NCBI RefSeq assembly: GCF_008831285.2
Contig: NC_045140.1
Span: 12,148,505 to 12,212,504 of the forward strand
Length of the DNA: 64,000 nucleotides
Reading direction: 5' to 3'
DNA from: Nymphaea colorata
Lineage: Eukaryota; Streptophyta; Magnoliopsida; Nymphaeales; Nymphaeaceae
Of the stretch, positions 24,068-36,110 are shown in pieces. Position numbers and translations under genes: made by a program. How positions within the stretch are numbered: position 1 is the stretch's first letter; each line of letters opens with the position of its first letter. The notes under the pieces were generated by a model. That model ran no database searches. It had not been told where the DNA came from and was given only the letters and a program-made list of their open reading frames with translations.

Positions 24068-24480
24068 TTGTTACCTGACCTCCTTTGGTCCTTCTGTCGC
24101 GTCACTTCCCTCCGGTCTCTTTGGTCTCTTGGCTCATCTCCTCGTGCCATTGCTTTTGTCTGGCTTCTTATTACTGGTCATATCAACACTTTTGATCACT
24201 TACAGCGCCTTGGCATCTGTTTGGCTAACCAGTGTCTCATTTTTTCTCTAGTGTTTTTGCTTCTACTTGTCATTTCCTTGTTAGTAATCTTCCAAACCCA
24301 CCATCCATTCGTCTTCTCTTCCTCTTTTGTCCTTTCCCCCACCTGATTGCTTCCTGGAGTCATGTCTGGAAGTCGTGGCTCATTTCAGTTTGGTGGCGCA
24401 TTTGGGTGGAGCGCAACAACAAGGTCTTCAGGGGCATTTCTCTTCACCAGATTCTGTAGCTCGTCTTGTGCAAGGGGATA
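24068..24480 (+). mobile_element. LINE 3' end remnant (zf-RVT region)
   Basis: With frame changes the plus strand encodes the reverse-transcriptase zinc-binding region near the end of plant LINE ORF2: SPRAIAFVWLLITGHINTFD, LQRLGICLANQC, then in another frame SWLISVWWRIWVERNNKVF, the usual terminal WxxWxERNxxxF signature. The DNA after it (to about 24680) looks like a LINE 3' UTR and runs into CT and TA simple repeats. It is a 5'-truncated, nonfunctional copy. Confidence 0.65.
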
Positions 24481-24683
24481 TCCAGTTCGCCATTCGGTTA
24501 TAGCGCCGCCCCCTGACTGCGGTTGGGTGACTGTGCCGCTTCGTCTTTCCTATTTTTCTGTGCATTGTATTGTATATTTGTTTTTCCTGCTTGTGTTTTT
24601 TGCGGTATGTTTTTTTTTGCGGATTGTTTTTGTATTTAGGGAATCTCTTGTCTCCAAATTTTGTTATATATTTTCATTTTATC

Positions 24684-24685
24684 GG

Positions 24686-24737
<52 letters not shown>

Positions 24738-24871
24738 CTTTCATAAGCTCGAGGCTCTCATGAGTGATAGTACGGAATCTCTCTTTCTCTTTCTCTCTCT
24801 CTTTCTATATATATATATATATATATATTGCTTTCATAAGCTCAAGGCTGTCATGAGTGACAGTACGGAAA
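24684..24871. repeat. tandem duplication of a (CT)n(TA)n block plus about 45-bp unique end
   Basis: A CT run, a TA run and the unique end CTTTCATAAGCTC.AGGCT.TCATGAGTGA.AGTACGGAA appear twice with a period of about 93 bp (unique ends at about 24737 and 24830). The unit lies just after the LINE 3' UTR and may be its repeated tail. Confidence 0.85.
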
Positions 24872-25621
24872 CTATGCAACCCTAATATATGTACTAGAGA
24901 AAATTAATGGTACACTATAATATAATGTTCACATGAATATGCCCTCATCTTTAGAGATTAATGGAACAATCTGTCCAAATTACCAAATGGCCACTTAGAA
25001 ATGTGTTTGAGCCATTTAAAAAGGAAGATTTATAAAGTGCTTTACTTACTTTTTTTTTCTTTTATATATCAGTGTCTTTTTAAAGTTTGAAATTTAAAGT
25101 GACATTAATGCCCAAAAATTTCTGGCTCTGTCACTTAGATAAATAAACTTGTAAAATAAGATTTTTTTTTTCTTTTTTTTGGGTTTTCAATCTCAAATAA
25201 CTCCTGATTTTGATACAGTCCAAGTCTCGCATATCTAATGTTTTGACAGTATATAGTACTGGCCTTTGGGATACTGTTTATGAAACTTAGAAACACGTCA
25301 AGCTAGCTACCATTGACTTTTGGAGAGAGGAGAGAGAGAGGCAATATTATGGAAAGTATTTAAGATAGCCAGGCATCTCACCTCCCTCACAAGAAAAATT
25401 GATCAAGGAGCTTACCTCACCAAGAAACCACAAATTAAAATTAACGGCAAGTTGGACCCAATTTCCATTAATTGTTGAGGGGACTTTGCCAGTGACGTCC
25501 TCTCACCCTCGCTTTGTTCTCAGTAACAATGTCGCTGAAGCTATCATTAATCGATCTAATCAACAAGTAATTTTACGTCCGACACCTTTTCATGTCTTAT
25601 TAGGAAATCTAGTTTGGTAGC

Positions 25622-26031
25622 GACGTCAACAAATCCGATTTAGACCTGACATATGAGTCAACTGCTTTAAAAAAAATTAGATATGAAAAAGCTTTGATGT
25701 TCGATTGAGAAATCAGATGAGATTCAGATTATACATATTGATTATACATATTCAAGTAAATATCAAACCGAATTTGGATACGGTTCAGACCTAACTTTTA
25801 AATGAATATCCTATATCCAATGTCCATATATTTTAAAAGGTATACCTTTATAACACAGCCTAGATTCAGTTTAAAAGTCAGATGCGGATGTGAATAAAAA
25901 AAGAACGGCTTCTATTGGATTCATATCGTAAATTCACATTTGAATTTGGGTTTGGATATAGATTTTTTTCTTCATTCATACTTGAATTTGAATTTGGAGT
26001 ACATCCAATTCAATTGTGATCCATCGCATCC
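25622..26031. repeat. dispersed repeat with short terminal inverted repeats, copy B
   Basis: About 410 bp from GACGTCAACAAATCC to ATCGCATCC. It shares with copies A and C the interior block AATATCCTATATCCAATGTCC and the later TAGATTCAGTTTAAAAGTCAGAT, plus TTTGAATTTGG-type words. The terminal inverted repeats are more decayed than in copies A and C. Confidence 0.55.
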
Positions 26032-27949
26032 TTATTGTTTGGTCAAACATTTTTGACACAGATGACTTCACGTTTCCTCTTTGTAGGATTTTGGCAGTTT
26101 TTTGTGAGAGACCACTTGAACTCAACTGATGATGTTTTTTGTAAATTTTGCTAATGGGTGGCTAAGTTTTTGTTTTTGTTTTTTTGGGTATGGGGTCTTG
26201 GTGGCTTGTATCTATGTGAAGGGACACATTTTTGAGAAGATCTGCTTATTTATCTCAGATCTTGCCTTCTCTGTATGCACCATTTGTTGTTTTAATAAAG
26301 GCAGTGATTTTTACTTCAATCAAGCATGAACTTTGTTCCATTCCTCAATTTTTAATATTTTGTTCATTTCATGTCTCATAACATTGCAAAGCAAGATAAA
26401 CGGATCATGTAATTTTAAATTTTGGTGGAGCTGTGTGATTAAAATAAAAGGCATTTAGTAAATTGGGACCAAGTTTTTCTCTTTTTTGGAAGGAACAGGA
26501 AGATATCCCACTGTCCAGTGTCCCCTATCTCCCTATGTCCCAAAAACCTATATTGGTAGTTGGGCATTCCCTCCACACCAGTGAAAAGTGTTGCCCTAAT
26601 AGTCGAATAGTGGCACTTAATTAGCATGACATACGGACCCAGTTCATGGAACTCTTTGTTGTCTGTCTCGGTTACCATTCCCAGTCTACGGATCAAAGGA
26701 TACCAATGATGAGTTGGGTACCAACATCATCTACTGGGTTATCGGTTAAACGATGTATGTCATTTTTTGTTAGCTCTCGGTACCGCTTTGTTTCCTAAGA
26801 GGCCATTTGGCAACGGTAACAAACCAAAGAGGCTCACCAAATATTATAACACATTGTTTCATCTCAATATCTCAACAGGAAAGAATAACTACTGTTTTCG
26901 TTGCTAAAAGACTGCTTGCATAGGAAATTGAGGTCTACCTCCAAGAGCCAAAATTGTATTTTGGCTAATCATACAAGGGAATACACAAACTCCTGACAGT
27001 TTGAAAAGTGTGGGGTTTCCAGCTTCCCAGAAGTTGTGTGTTTTGTGGCAGCAACAAAGAGACCATCGACCTTTGCCTTGGTATTGTCAATTTTCTGCAA
27101 AATCTCTACCAAACAAAATGGCAAATCACCTCTACTGGTACTCGTAAGTTCTAGTTGGTCCATGTGTACATCCCTACCAGCTGCATCCCGTTCTTCTTGA
27201 CAATGCTGATATTCTCTCTCTCTCTCTCTCTCGCATGAACAAAATGGTGAGATTCGTGACTTTGCTTATAGGTCGCAGGCTGTTCACAGGGCTAAGATCG
27301 CAATGGGTTGGATTCACAGCAACTAAATAACAAATACGTTGACACTGTATATAGTTTTTCTTTTTGTGTTTAAACCATCACTTATGTTGAGAGACATTGT
27401 TTATCTGATATGGTTGAAATAACAATAACGTCTAACCAGATCCAAACCCATTTGAGAAGAGCATGATCCACGTAAAAGGTTTACTTGGTACTGGAACATT
27501 GCTGTTCAACCCAAGCTCAAGCTGCATGGTAAGTCTGACCAATAGATCCAATTTGACATGCAAAGGGAAGACCTTGTCCTAGAAGCTGATTGGGAGTCGG
27601 ATCCAACCTTTACCAAATTTGACTAATCAGATTTTGTGTTCTTAGAATTTGGATACGAACTTGGGCTCGGAGATCAAGTTAAACATTTTCTAGTCCGATC
27701 TGATCATACGATATATCCATACATCGTCATTCTAAAGAACCAACGTCCCGTATTAGACGTGTATTATGCGAGCTTAAGCTGAATGAAGACGGAGCCCAGT
27801 TGACTGGGCTCGTGGCGCATCTTTGGCAGCACCAACTAGTGGCTTATTGGAGAAAGGAGATTCCCTTGCATCATTGGTTTCTTCGATCTTTTCAGAAACA
27901 GCGGGAGCTTGGGGGATGAAATGAAAAGGAGCTCCTTCTTCTAAGGGCA
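26032..27949. other. intergenic DNA, promoter side of the LOG-like gene
   Basis: No gene is recognised. A (CT)n microsatellite lies at about 27211-27232. The last few hundred bases before 27950 must hold the promoter of the LOG-like gene, but I see no convincing TATA box. Confidence 0.35.
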
Positions 27950-30900
27950 GTGGGGAAACCAATGGCAGGCGTCCTTAGTTGCCGGAGCTTGGTCGGAAAT
28001 TTTCGTTGGGACTTTGAATTTCTTCCGGACACGCAAATTCGGACACCATCGTTGTCTCAGATTCGCATTTCAAGACTCCATCCTTCTCCAAGAGTCGCAG
28101 TATGCAGGAAGGAGTCGGCGGATTTCGTGGGAAGGAGGAGCTCAAGCGAGGTGATCGAATCTTTCACCTTGTTGATCTCTTCTCTTTGATTCTGGTAGTG
28201 ACTTTTGTTGTATATGGTGATGGTTGGATTATTTGTCGTTACCCTCGAGGTGCCCAAAGAGTACACTCGCCTTGGTAAATGGTAAAGGATTCTGTTTATG
28301 ACAAGGAAAGTAAAGAGATTGGTTACCGATTAGATTGCTGATTACATGCCCAAATTAGTGTGCGTGTGAGTTGTACTCCTGTTTGACCTTCCATTGGTAA
28401 GATGCCATTGGAGAGTCATCCTTTCAGCAAGCCTCTGCCTCACTTTTGTATGATCTTAATGTGCAGTTGGATCGTAACAATATAATCTTTGATCTTGATT
28501 CATCTGGCGTATATGTTGATAAATCATTTTGAGATTTAGTATCTTTTTTTAATTTTGTGTTGTCATTTTCTGGTTTTATGAGCTTAAATTGTCAGCTCTC
28601 TTAAGGTATCGGAACTTCAAGGGTGTCCTGCCTCCTAAGAGGAATTCGATGTTCCTTGATAACATAGTCATCTCGTGTTCAAATCCTCATAAATAAGTGA
28701 TTACTGTGCATTATCTTGAGAAGGTTTTCATAGAAACACGCCAACAGCCTTATCTTGGTAGTTGGTAGTCAAGAGCACGCTAAGCCCTAAGCAGCTACCC
28801 AGCCTAAGTTCCTGTATAGGAGCTGCTCAATCCTTTTGAAATGTCCGCTGCTTAGACCTGCTTAGTGCTTTTGATTACTAAGTTGAGACTTAAACTGCCC
28901 CCATCATCTGCTTGATTTATTGGGTTTGAGTTACTAGACGTGCTGATAGAAAAAAAACTTGTGGGTAGAAATCGTCCTATATACTGGCTTTGCCATAGTT
29001 GATGTTTACTTTGAAAAGGAGATGTAATTTCTTCTACATTGGTTACTTGATTGGGCTAGTTTACAGACGCTTCACTGCAACTGTTTGACCATTTGCCTTC
29101 TGACGCTGAACCGAATGATTTCTAGCTACCTGACATGGATGACTTGGAACGAGTATTATGAGTAACGGAGATGGCTGTCTAGAGCTTTTTCTTTATTCCA
29201 TCCAACGTTGATCACGTCCCACCATGTGTTCTGCTCATGAATCGTTATTTGCTGTATTCCTTTCTGTTGTCATGGATTTGTCGTGTTTCCATAGCCAAAG
29301 AGGTAGAGATGTGCTACTGAACGCGGCTGTTGGATCATAGGCATGCGTTTTCCACATATCTGGCGTCTGCAGGTAATGGTAATATTTGGTACCTGATCAA
29401 AGATATTGCTGGCATTTGCTTGGCGCTTCTTAAGCTTGTCAGGCCTCCTTGTTCTTCCAAATCTGCAACTAGGTCATTTCGATCTATGTAAACTGATCTA
29501 TTTGGAAAATGGTTGCGCATGCAACTGATGCTATGTCTATAACTGAAGAAGCTTATAGCTCAGAAGTGAGAAAGTTTTCTGTACGAAATAGAAGGTTGTA
29601 CATATATGATTCTAGATTCTTGTATGATTTCTTTCATATTTTTTTAACATTGTACGAAGAAAAAAAAAAAAGAAAAATTGAGCCTATGGTTATAAGTAAA
29701 TTATTAATGACAGATGAAGATCCTATATCTAACTGTTCGACCTTCACTCTGGCGTGTGCTGCATACAGGTTGGTAAGGAAATTCAGAAATGCTATGAACT
29801 CATAAACAGGCTCGGAAGAGGGGTTGTTTATCTTGGTTCTTCAAGGATAGATCCATGCCACCCACATTACATCCAGGCATTTGAGTTGGGAAGAGAGGTA
29901 AGTTAAGCATATCTGATGTTCATACTATATTTTTCTCATTCTCAGGTTTTGAAATTTACAGTAATTGAAATTTTCAAAACCTGAAATCTGAAGCTAATTT
30001 CTAATGGAAAGAGACTGAAGAAAGATGGACAATAAAGCATCATCTTTGATTCCATTACCTTTTTTATATTCTACCTATAGAAATTTCATTTGCCACATCT
30101 TCATGAATAAACCTTCACATGATATGGGTCATTATGATGGTGCTAACATGACCACATGTGCTTCGTGCACTTCGAAAGATGAATCAACTAAAGGCCTTCA
30201 AGTTAAAAGGAAATCAAGAGTCAACGCCCGGCTCAGGTCTTCTTTGTTGCAAGGCTAACACATTGGTGAGGCTTTCCTGACGGGCAAGGACAATGGGGAT
30301 TTACATTGGAGAAATCTGTGATTATTCTCTCATGTGTTACACAACAAAATAATTAATGTGGTGTATGTTACTGTTCTGTATTATAGTTAACTTCCAGTTT
30401 TGTCTAATTAACCAGTATGTCAGTAAACCAAGATTTTTCTTTGTCAAGCATTATTCGTTTGTTCCCAGTTATGTATGTTAATAATTGCTCAGCTGGCACA
30501 TGTAGATCAGCCATCTGCTTGTAGGATAACTGAAAAGATCCTTCTACAAGCTTCTTACCTGCTGAGAGAGTCCTCTTTCTTAAAAGGATATAATATGGCT
30601 TGCTCTAAATATGTGCACTTGCTAATCAGTGTTCACACGCTGATATCACCTAGAATGCCTCCTAAGCATCTGCCTAGCGCATGTATCTTTCCAATGCAGT
30701 TGAAGCTGCTGCGTTGATATTTGTTCCCTTTGTAGATAGCAAAGCTATTGGACTGCACAACATGGACAGGAGCAGGGCCTGGGCTAATGGATGCAGCAAT
30801 TAAAGGTGCTCTTGAGGCAGGAAAACCTGTTGGTGGCCTAAAGATAGGAAGGGAGGCTACTGAATGGATTGCCTCAAGTATCCATCCTTACCTTCCTTCT

Positions 30901-31404
30901 GAAACATATTTAACTTGCAGGTAAGCTTCCAGACAGAGTGCTATATTTTTTCCTTTTATCATCTCTTCTGTTGTTTCACTTATATGATAACTATTCTTGC
31001 TCATGATGCAAAACGAAAGCCTGATTTGAAACCAATAATGCAGATTTTTCTCTGCACGGAAGCATGGCCTCGTGGATGCTGCTGTTAGGAACTGTGATTC
31101 TGACAGAACAGCTATAGTTGCTTTCCCTGGTGGAGTGGGCACCCTAGATGAGATATTTGAGATATTGGCATTGATTCAGCTAAAGAGGATAGGATCTAAA
31201 TTTCCGGTTCCTTTTCTTTTGATGAATTATGATTCTTTCTACTCGAGGCTTTTGGACTTCCTTGATGACTGTGAACATTATGGTGCCCTCTCCAGAGGAG
31301 AGCTTGCATCAATATGGAAGATTTGTAGTGATAACCATGAAGCTCTTGCTTACTTGGCTGAATTTTATGGCCTCTCATCAAATTTAGATTATATGCTAAA
31401 TTAG
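27950..31404 (+). CDS. LOG-family (lysine-decarboxylase-like) nucleotide phosphoribohydrolase, plastid-type
   Basis: A four-exon model with GT-AG introns and continuous phase: 27950-28150, 29769-29897, 30736-30920, 31044-31404, giving 291 residues. Residues 1 to about 60 are basic and Ser/Arg-rich, like a plastid transit peptide. The rest is the Rossmann-like LOG domain: RGVVYLGSSR, DCTTWTGAGPGLMDAAIKGA, FFSARKHGLVDAA and the family signature PGGVGTLDE in exon 4. LOG enzymes release active cytokinin bases from riboside monophosphates. This subtype (GSSR, PGGVGTLDE) is close to a plastid-predicted Arabidopsis protein annotated only as lysine decarboxylase-like, so the substrate is uncertain. 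A further small exon could hide in the 1.6-kb first intron. The alternative in-frame ATG at 27962 is also possible. Confidence 0.85.
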
Positions 31405-33390
31405 CAAGAACATACATGAATAATTTTCCAAAGGAGAATATACTATGTGAATGCACAAAGGGCAATTATTGTCAGGCGAATCTCTCTGATCCAATCAAGG
31501 ATTCAAGAAGGAAACGCAGTCTCAGGAAGAAAAGGTGGTGTCCTCTTGCTCCAGTTTTCTGACTTGCCTAATGTCCGTGGTCATGTCTGTCGTCATAAGC
31601 TTATGTATTGTTCAGACTTCTTTCATTTATAAACTCTCCTGCATTCGGTTGGTTGACATACGTTAATGGTTTTGAACTTGTTTTTCCTTTCCAAATAGCT
31701 TAGAGAAGAAGAATAATTATGTAAGGAAAATAGCGCTCTGGAAAGATGATGAATTTTCTTCATCAACATCTCAAATTTCATATCAAATTTCTTTGTAAAC
31801 TTCGGCAAGATGATGTAAAAAGAAACGGAGATTCAGCGCAAGTGGTTGTCCTCGTTCTTCTGTTAACCATGATATATGCTGGCCAGGAATGACTTATCAT
31901 AAGGGATTTGATATTGCGCCTTTCCTACACTCAAATGCATTGCAGGTTGGTTTTGCTTTTTCTAGTAGAATTTAAATCTTATCCGGATCTTCTGATTTCC
32001 AGATTCAAATCCATCTCCCAATTGCACCGAATTCAACTTGTCTGATATGATGAGAGCCCGAGTTGAGCTGATTCCAACCCATTAGCATGCCTAAAGTAAT
32101 TGAAGTACTTAGTGCACAATATGTGCCTGGCAGCATATCAACCTAATAGGCTAATCAATGAGGCAATCAAAGGAACAAAACATGTAAGCAGTTCAGAAAT
32201 GTTCAGAAATTTGCTTACTCAACAGTTCTGCAAGCACAATATCGAAATTTCATTGTCTTCATCAATGGGAAGCCGATACAAGAAAGAGGGCCGGGGCTTG
32301 TAAAGCAGTGGCTGCTTTCAAACCACTACTACAAGAGATACATTCACTTGGGTAGGGGACGTAGGTCAACTTAAGACCTTCTCAGTTTGAAGGCCAGTTC
32401 ATAACGGGGCGCATCTCATCTGGTATAATCTGGTACTAGTTTGCTAGTCTTGGCTGGTCTATCAAAGAGAGAGCTACTTTCATGGAGGAAATCCATGAAA
32501 TACATGTCAGTCAAGCTGCAGATAGCCCAAATAATTTTTTTCATGTCACTGATATCAAAATTATCAAGGATCTTGATAGAGCACCTGAACAAATCGTTCC
32601 TCAGGAGGTTTTTACCAGTATTGATGGAAGCTTGATATTTGTCAAACAGAAAAAAATTCCTTTCGGGATTTGAGTTCAACTGACACTGTTCTTTTCTTTC
32701 TAAGTTCTTATTTTCAAGGTTCGTCTCTATTCTTGGAGTTTGAAATTACCAAATTCTACAAATTTGTTGATAAAACTATTTCTAAACAATCAGTGAGTTG
32801 ATGCAAATAATGCTAAAAAGCATCATTCTTAGTGAATTGCATGGTAGATATATCAAATACATAATTTTAGCAAATGAGCCTGCTGACTCTAGGCAATTCA
32901 AAAGTGAGAAATGCAATAAAGGATCGTCTTTTGTGATGAATTAGCAAGTTCGCATGATCTCAATACCAAATAAATTACATTGGCACATGAAGCTGTTGAT
33001 ACAACATAGAAGAAGGCATCTGCAAATCTAAGCAGGCTAGGCTGTCTTTAACATTTCAGATAACACAATTACCCATTTCGGCTTAAAGCATCCATTGGTT
33101 AGAAAGTTAAATGGCAAAGCAAAGGAGACGCACACACACACACAGAGAAAGAGAGGGAGAGAGAGAGAAGCAGGAAGTAAGTTAGTTTATGTTACTGAAT
33201 GCAGTCGTCTGACTGATTGCACATAGCTGATGTGATTGAGCATGCATCTGAAACTTACAGCTTTTAGTTTTAGATCTCATCTTCAAATTACGGTATAGAT
33301 GAGACTGAAAACAAGTGGACAAAAATGTAGAAAAAGCGAAAAGACAAAAATAAGGAAAAGTTCAAAAGCTGGATTATAGATCTAAGAATA
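31405..33390. other. intergenic DNA between convergent genes
   Basis: This holds the 3' flanks of the LOG-like (+) and HP20-like (-) genes. A frame at 32482-32673 (+) reads like protein (FFHVTDIKIIKDL, PQEVFTSIDGSLIF) but matches no family I recognise and may be a gene fragment. A mixed CA/GA microsatellite is at 33130-33172. Confidence 0.35.
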
Positions 33391-35798
33391 TCAATGTCTC
33401 CCAACTCTAGGCTTTGATAAGTTCTGGCAGAAGGAAGAAAATGCATCGGCCATATTACAAGGCAATGCTAGTGTAAATGGAGGAAGAACAAGGGACGAAG
33501 CACCCAGGTGATTCCTCCTGTCACCAGCCTTACCAAATTGTGGCGCTGCTAATGCAGGTTGTTGCTTATTCAGTCCTTCAATAATACCTGAGAAAACTCC
33601 AAACGTGACACAGCTCTGGAGAACAACTTGTGGTGAACCTGAAAGGGCAATGAGAAAGTATCACAAACGTTCTGCTGCATTTCACATTGAATATGACTTA
33701 GTAAATCTTGAACAGCTAAAACTTTTCATGGATCACACATGTTCAACTTTTTAGATGCATCGACTGACAAACTTTCAACATGTGCAATTTATCAATTCGG
33801 TGCCAACTTCAAACTATAAATATTCATCTGGAAACATCATTCAAGCAAATCTGCAACTACTATCATCATATCACCTCTCTGCCATCAAATTCTTCTTTGC
33901 AAGATTACAGTTTAGTGGAGAGAAATGATGCCAGAAGATTCATAATTGATACTTATCCCCACAAGGGAGTTAACACGTATAACCAGTTCTAAGCTGAAAG
34001 AGAAGAGACCACAAACAGGCATATATTCTAATTAACAAGATTGAAGGATTGGAAAAAAAAAAGTTGTGTATTTGTCTTATTAAGTTCATGGAACTTATGT
34101 CATATGTTATATGAAGTTAATCAGACAAATTTGTGCTCTTTATGTCTAAAGAAAGCACTGATTTGTATACCTATCACAAGCATTTGCCTTGCCTACAGGT
34201 TCTTTTGACAGACCTCAGGAAACTTAAGGAACATGTTACACATGAAAATAGATAGTAAAAAAATCTCTTATCTTTTCAAGCTAGCTCTAGTATTTATGTC
34301 TCCTGGGGCAATCAACAAACAAGAAGAAAAGTTAAATGGATGGATAGGACTGAAATATCTCAGTAGAATATTGATTCCTGGACATAAGGGTCCCATATAA
34401 TGCTGGCACCGTCAACCCTCAGATTGTCTTGCGGAGTTTCACCTTTAATTGCCTAATTACAACCATGTCATCAGTCATAACCACAAACCAAGTTCTCCAT
34501 CCAACTATTCCAACTATAAGACCACATCATCGGTCATAATCATGCACCAAGTTCCCTGTCCTTGTTACTCAACTATAAGACAGCTCCTGCAGAGCAAATT
34601 ATTCCACACAGAATCTTTGTGGGAAAGGCATGGCCTTCTCCCCGAATCGTCCAGAAAGGGACTTCAAGGCATATAAAGCAGCTATTCTGTACCAGGTGAC
34701 TTTGATCTTTATTTGGATCTGGCCAAACTGGAGGAGCAGATTTTGCAACTTGTTCAGTGAAAGCTTTTCCCGAAGATAACATTATTCTCTACAGCATATA
34801 TACCTACAGACATGCATGTATATGCCTAAAAGTTCCAAAGTTGCTGCGTCTGCCCAAATTCTAATGTAATTTTCAGTAAGAGTAGCATATTGCAGGTTCT
34901 TGATATGTAGCGTACCTGGAAAACTTAATGCAAGTCCAGTTACACATCCAGCAATGCCTGCATTGATTACTGCAAACCAGAATGAACAAACATCATGAAT
35001 CTTACATGTAGAGACCAGAGATTAAAGAGTAATAGATTCGTCAAAGGACAAAAATCCAAACCATCATCTTTGCCACGAACTCTCTTCAGCAAGCAGGCAA
35101 CGAGGCTGTGAACCCCAGATAGAACAGCAAATGTCTAAGAAAAAATATGAAAAGGGATACGAGTAAACCACAAGATACAGGACGCTTCAAAAGGACGCAT
35201 TACTTTACTAGCAAAAAACTACAGGTCGCTTACAATGATCTCAAGTTCATGATGCTGTAAGTATATGAAAAGAAAAAATAAACCTTGGCACAAGAGCCGG
35301 CATCAGCGAATGATCCTTTAAGTCCCTTCTTTTTTATCAATCCAGAACCTGCTTCCACACACATACGCACATATGTTCAGAATCAGTAAATTATGAGATG
35401 TAAAGAGAAACAAAAAACGAAGGACATATGGTGACTGGTTCTCCTAATGGTAGGAGCATGTGGATAATCCAGCTTGCAATCCTCCCCAATCATCCCAATC
35501 CCCGATCAATCAACGGTCGCATTCACAATGACCAAAAAGAAGAACGGGAGAATCTCATGTGAATCCGATGCCCCATCCTTTGTTTTCCTATGGTCCGGGG
35601 AGATAAAGAGCACATAAATCTGAAACACGAAGTTGGTGAGAATTGTTGTTTACTCGAAGCAAATTTCCCACCCACACTCCCAATGCACGGTTCGCCATGG
35701 CTTCTCACCTCGTTAAATCATAAGTGCCAAGACCTTAGCGCGTGAAACGAGGAAAATAACAAGCATGGGCATCGTCGGGCCGATAGAAGATGAATGCA

Positions 35799-35833
<35 letters not shown>

Positions 35834-36032
35834 CCTAACCGTAACCGAAAACGGAGCCCAGGAGTGCACCGCCAGCGGCGTCTCCCGCGAATCTGGTGAA
35901 GCAGAGGAGAGGGCCTCCTCCCCCTCCTGAAGAGGATGATGATGATGGTACAACGAAGGGGACGTTATCTTCAGGAACGTCATCGTTGATCTCGCTCACT
36001 CCACCCTCTCCTTCACTGTCTGAGCTCGACAT
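33391..36032 (-). CDS. HP20: HP20-like plastid envelope PRAT/Tim17-22-23 family protein
   Basis: A five-exon minus-strand model with continuous phase: 36032-35840, 35348-35284, 35134-35062, 34969-34916, 33638-33391, giving 210 residues. Residues 1-41 are acidic, then Ser- and Gly-rich. The PRAT core follows: [75 protein letters not shown] and [16 protein letters not shown] membrane segments, four in all. This arrangement matches Arabidopsis HP20, a chloroplast inner-envelope preprotein and amino-acid transporter-family member implicated with HP30 in import of proteins without a transit peptide. The start was set at the Met at 36032, which begins the acidic Ser-rich tail as in HP20; the frame stays open upstream to an ATG at 36110. 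A GA/CT microsatellite lies 7 bases inside intron 1. Confidence 0.9.
35802..35832. repeat. (GA)n microsatellite next to a splice donor
   Basis: An uninterrupted GA run on the plus strand (CT on the sense strand of the HP20-like gene). It begins 7 bases after the intron-1 donor GTTAGG at 35839. This places a length-variable pyrimidine tract right at a 5' splice site. Confidence 0.9.
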
Positions 36033-36110
36033 CTCTCCCTCCCCGAGAATCTGATGACGTGCAGAAAATGAAGAGTCGAGGGTTATCCAGTTGGGCTCTC
36101 GGACCTGCAA

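Noticed and set aside
24347-24885. ORFs with Tyr-Ile repeats
   Set aside because: They translate the TA microsatellites and LINE 3' UTR.
28618-28700. tRNA- or SINE-like B box (GTTCAAATCC)
   Set aside because: No matching A box and no cloverleaf could be drawn; a single short match is expected by chance.
29509-29805. 98-codon ORF inside the LOG-like gene
   Set aside because: Lies mostly in intron 1 and reads across the exon-2 acceptor in another frame; no family similarity.
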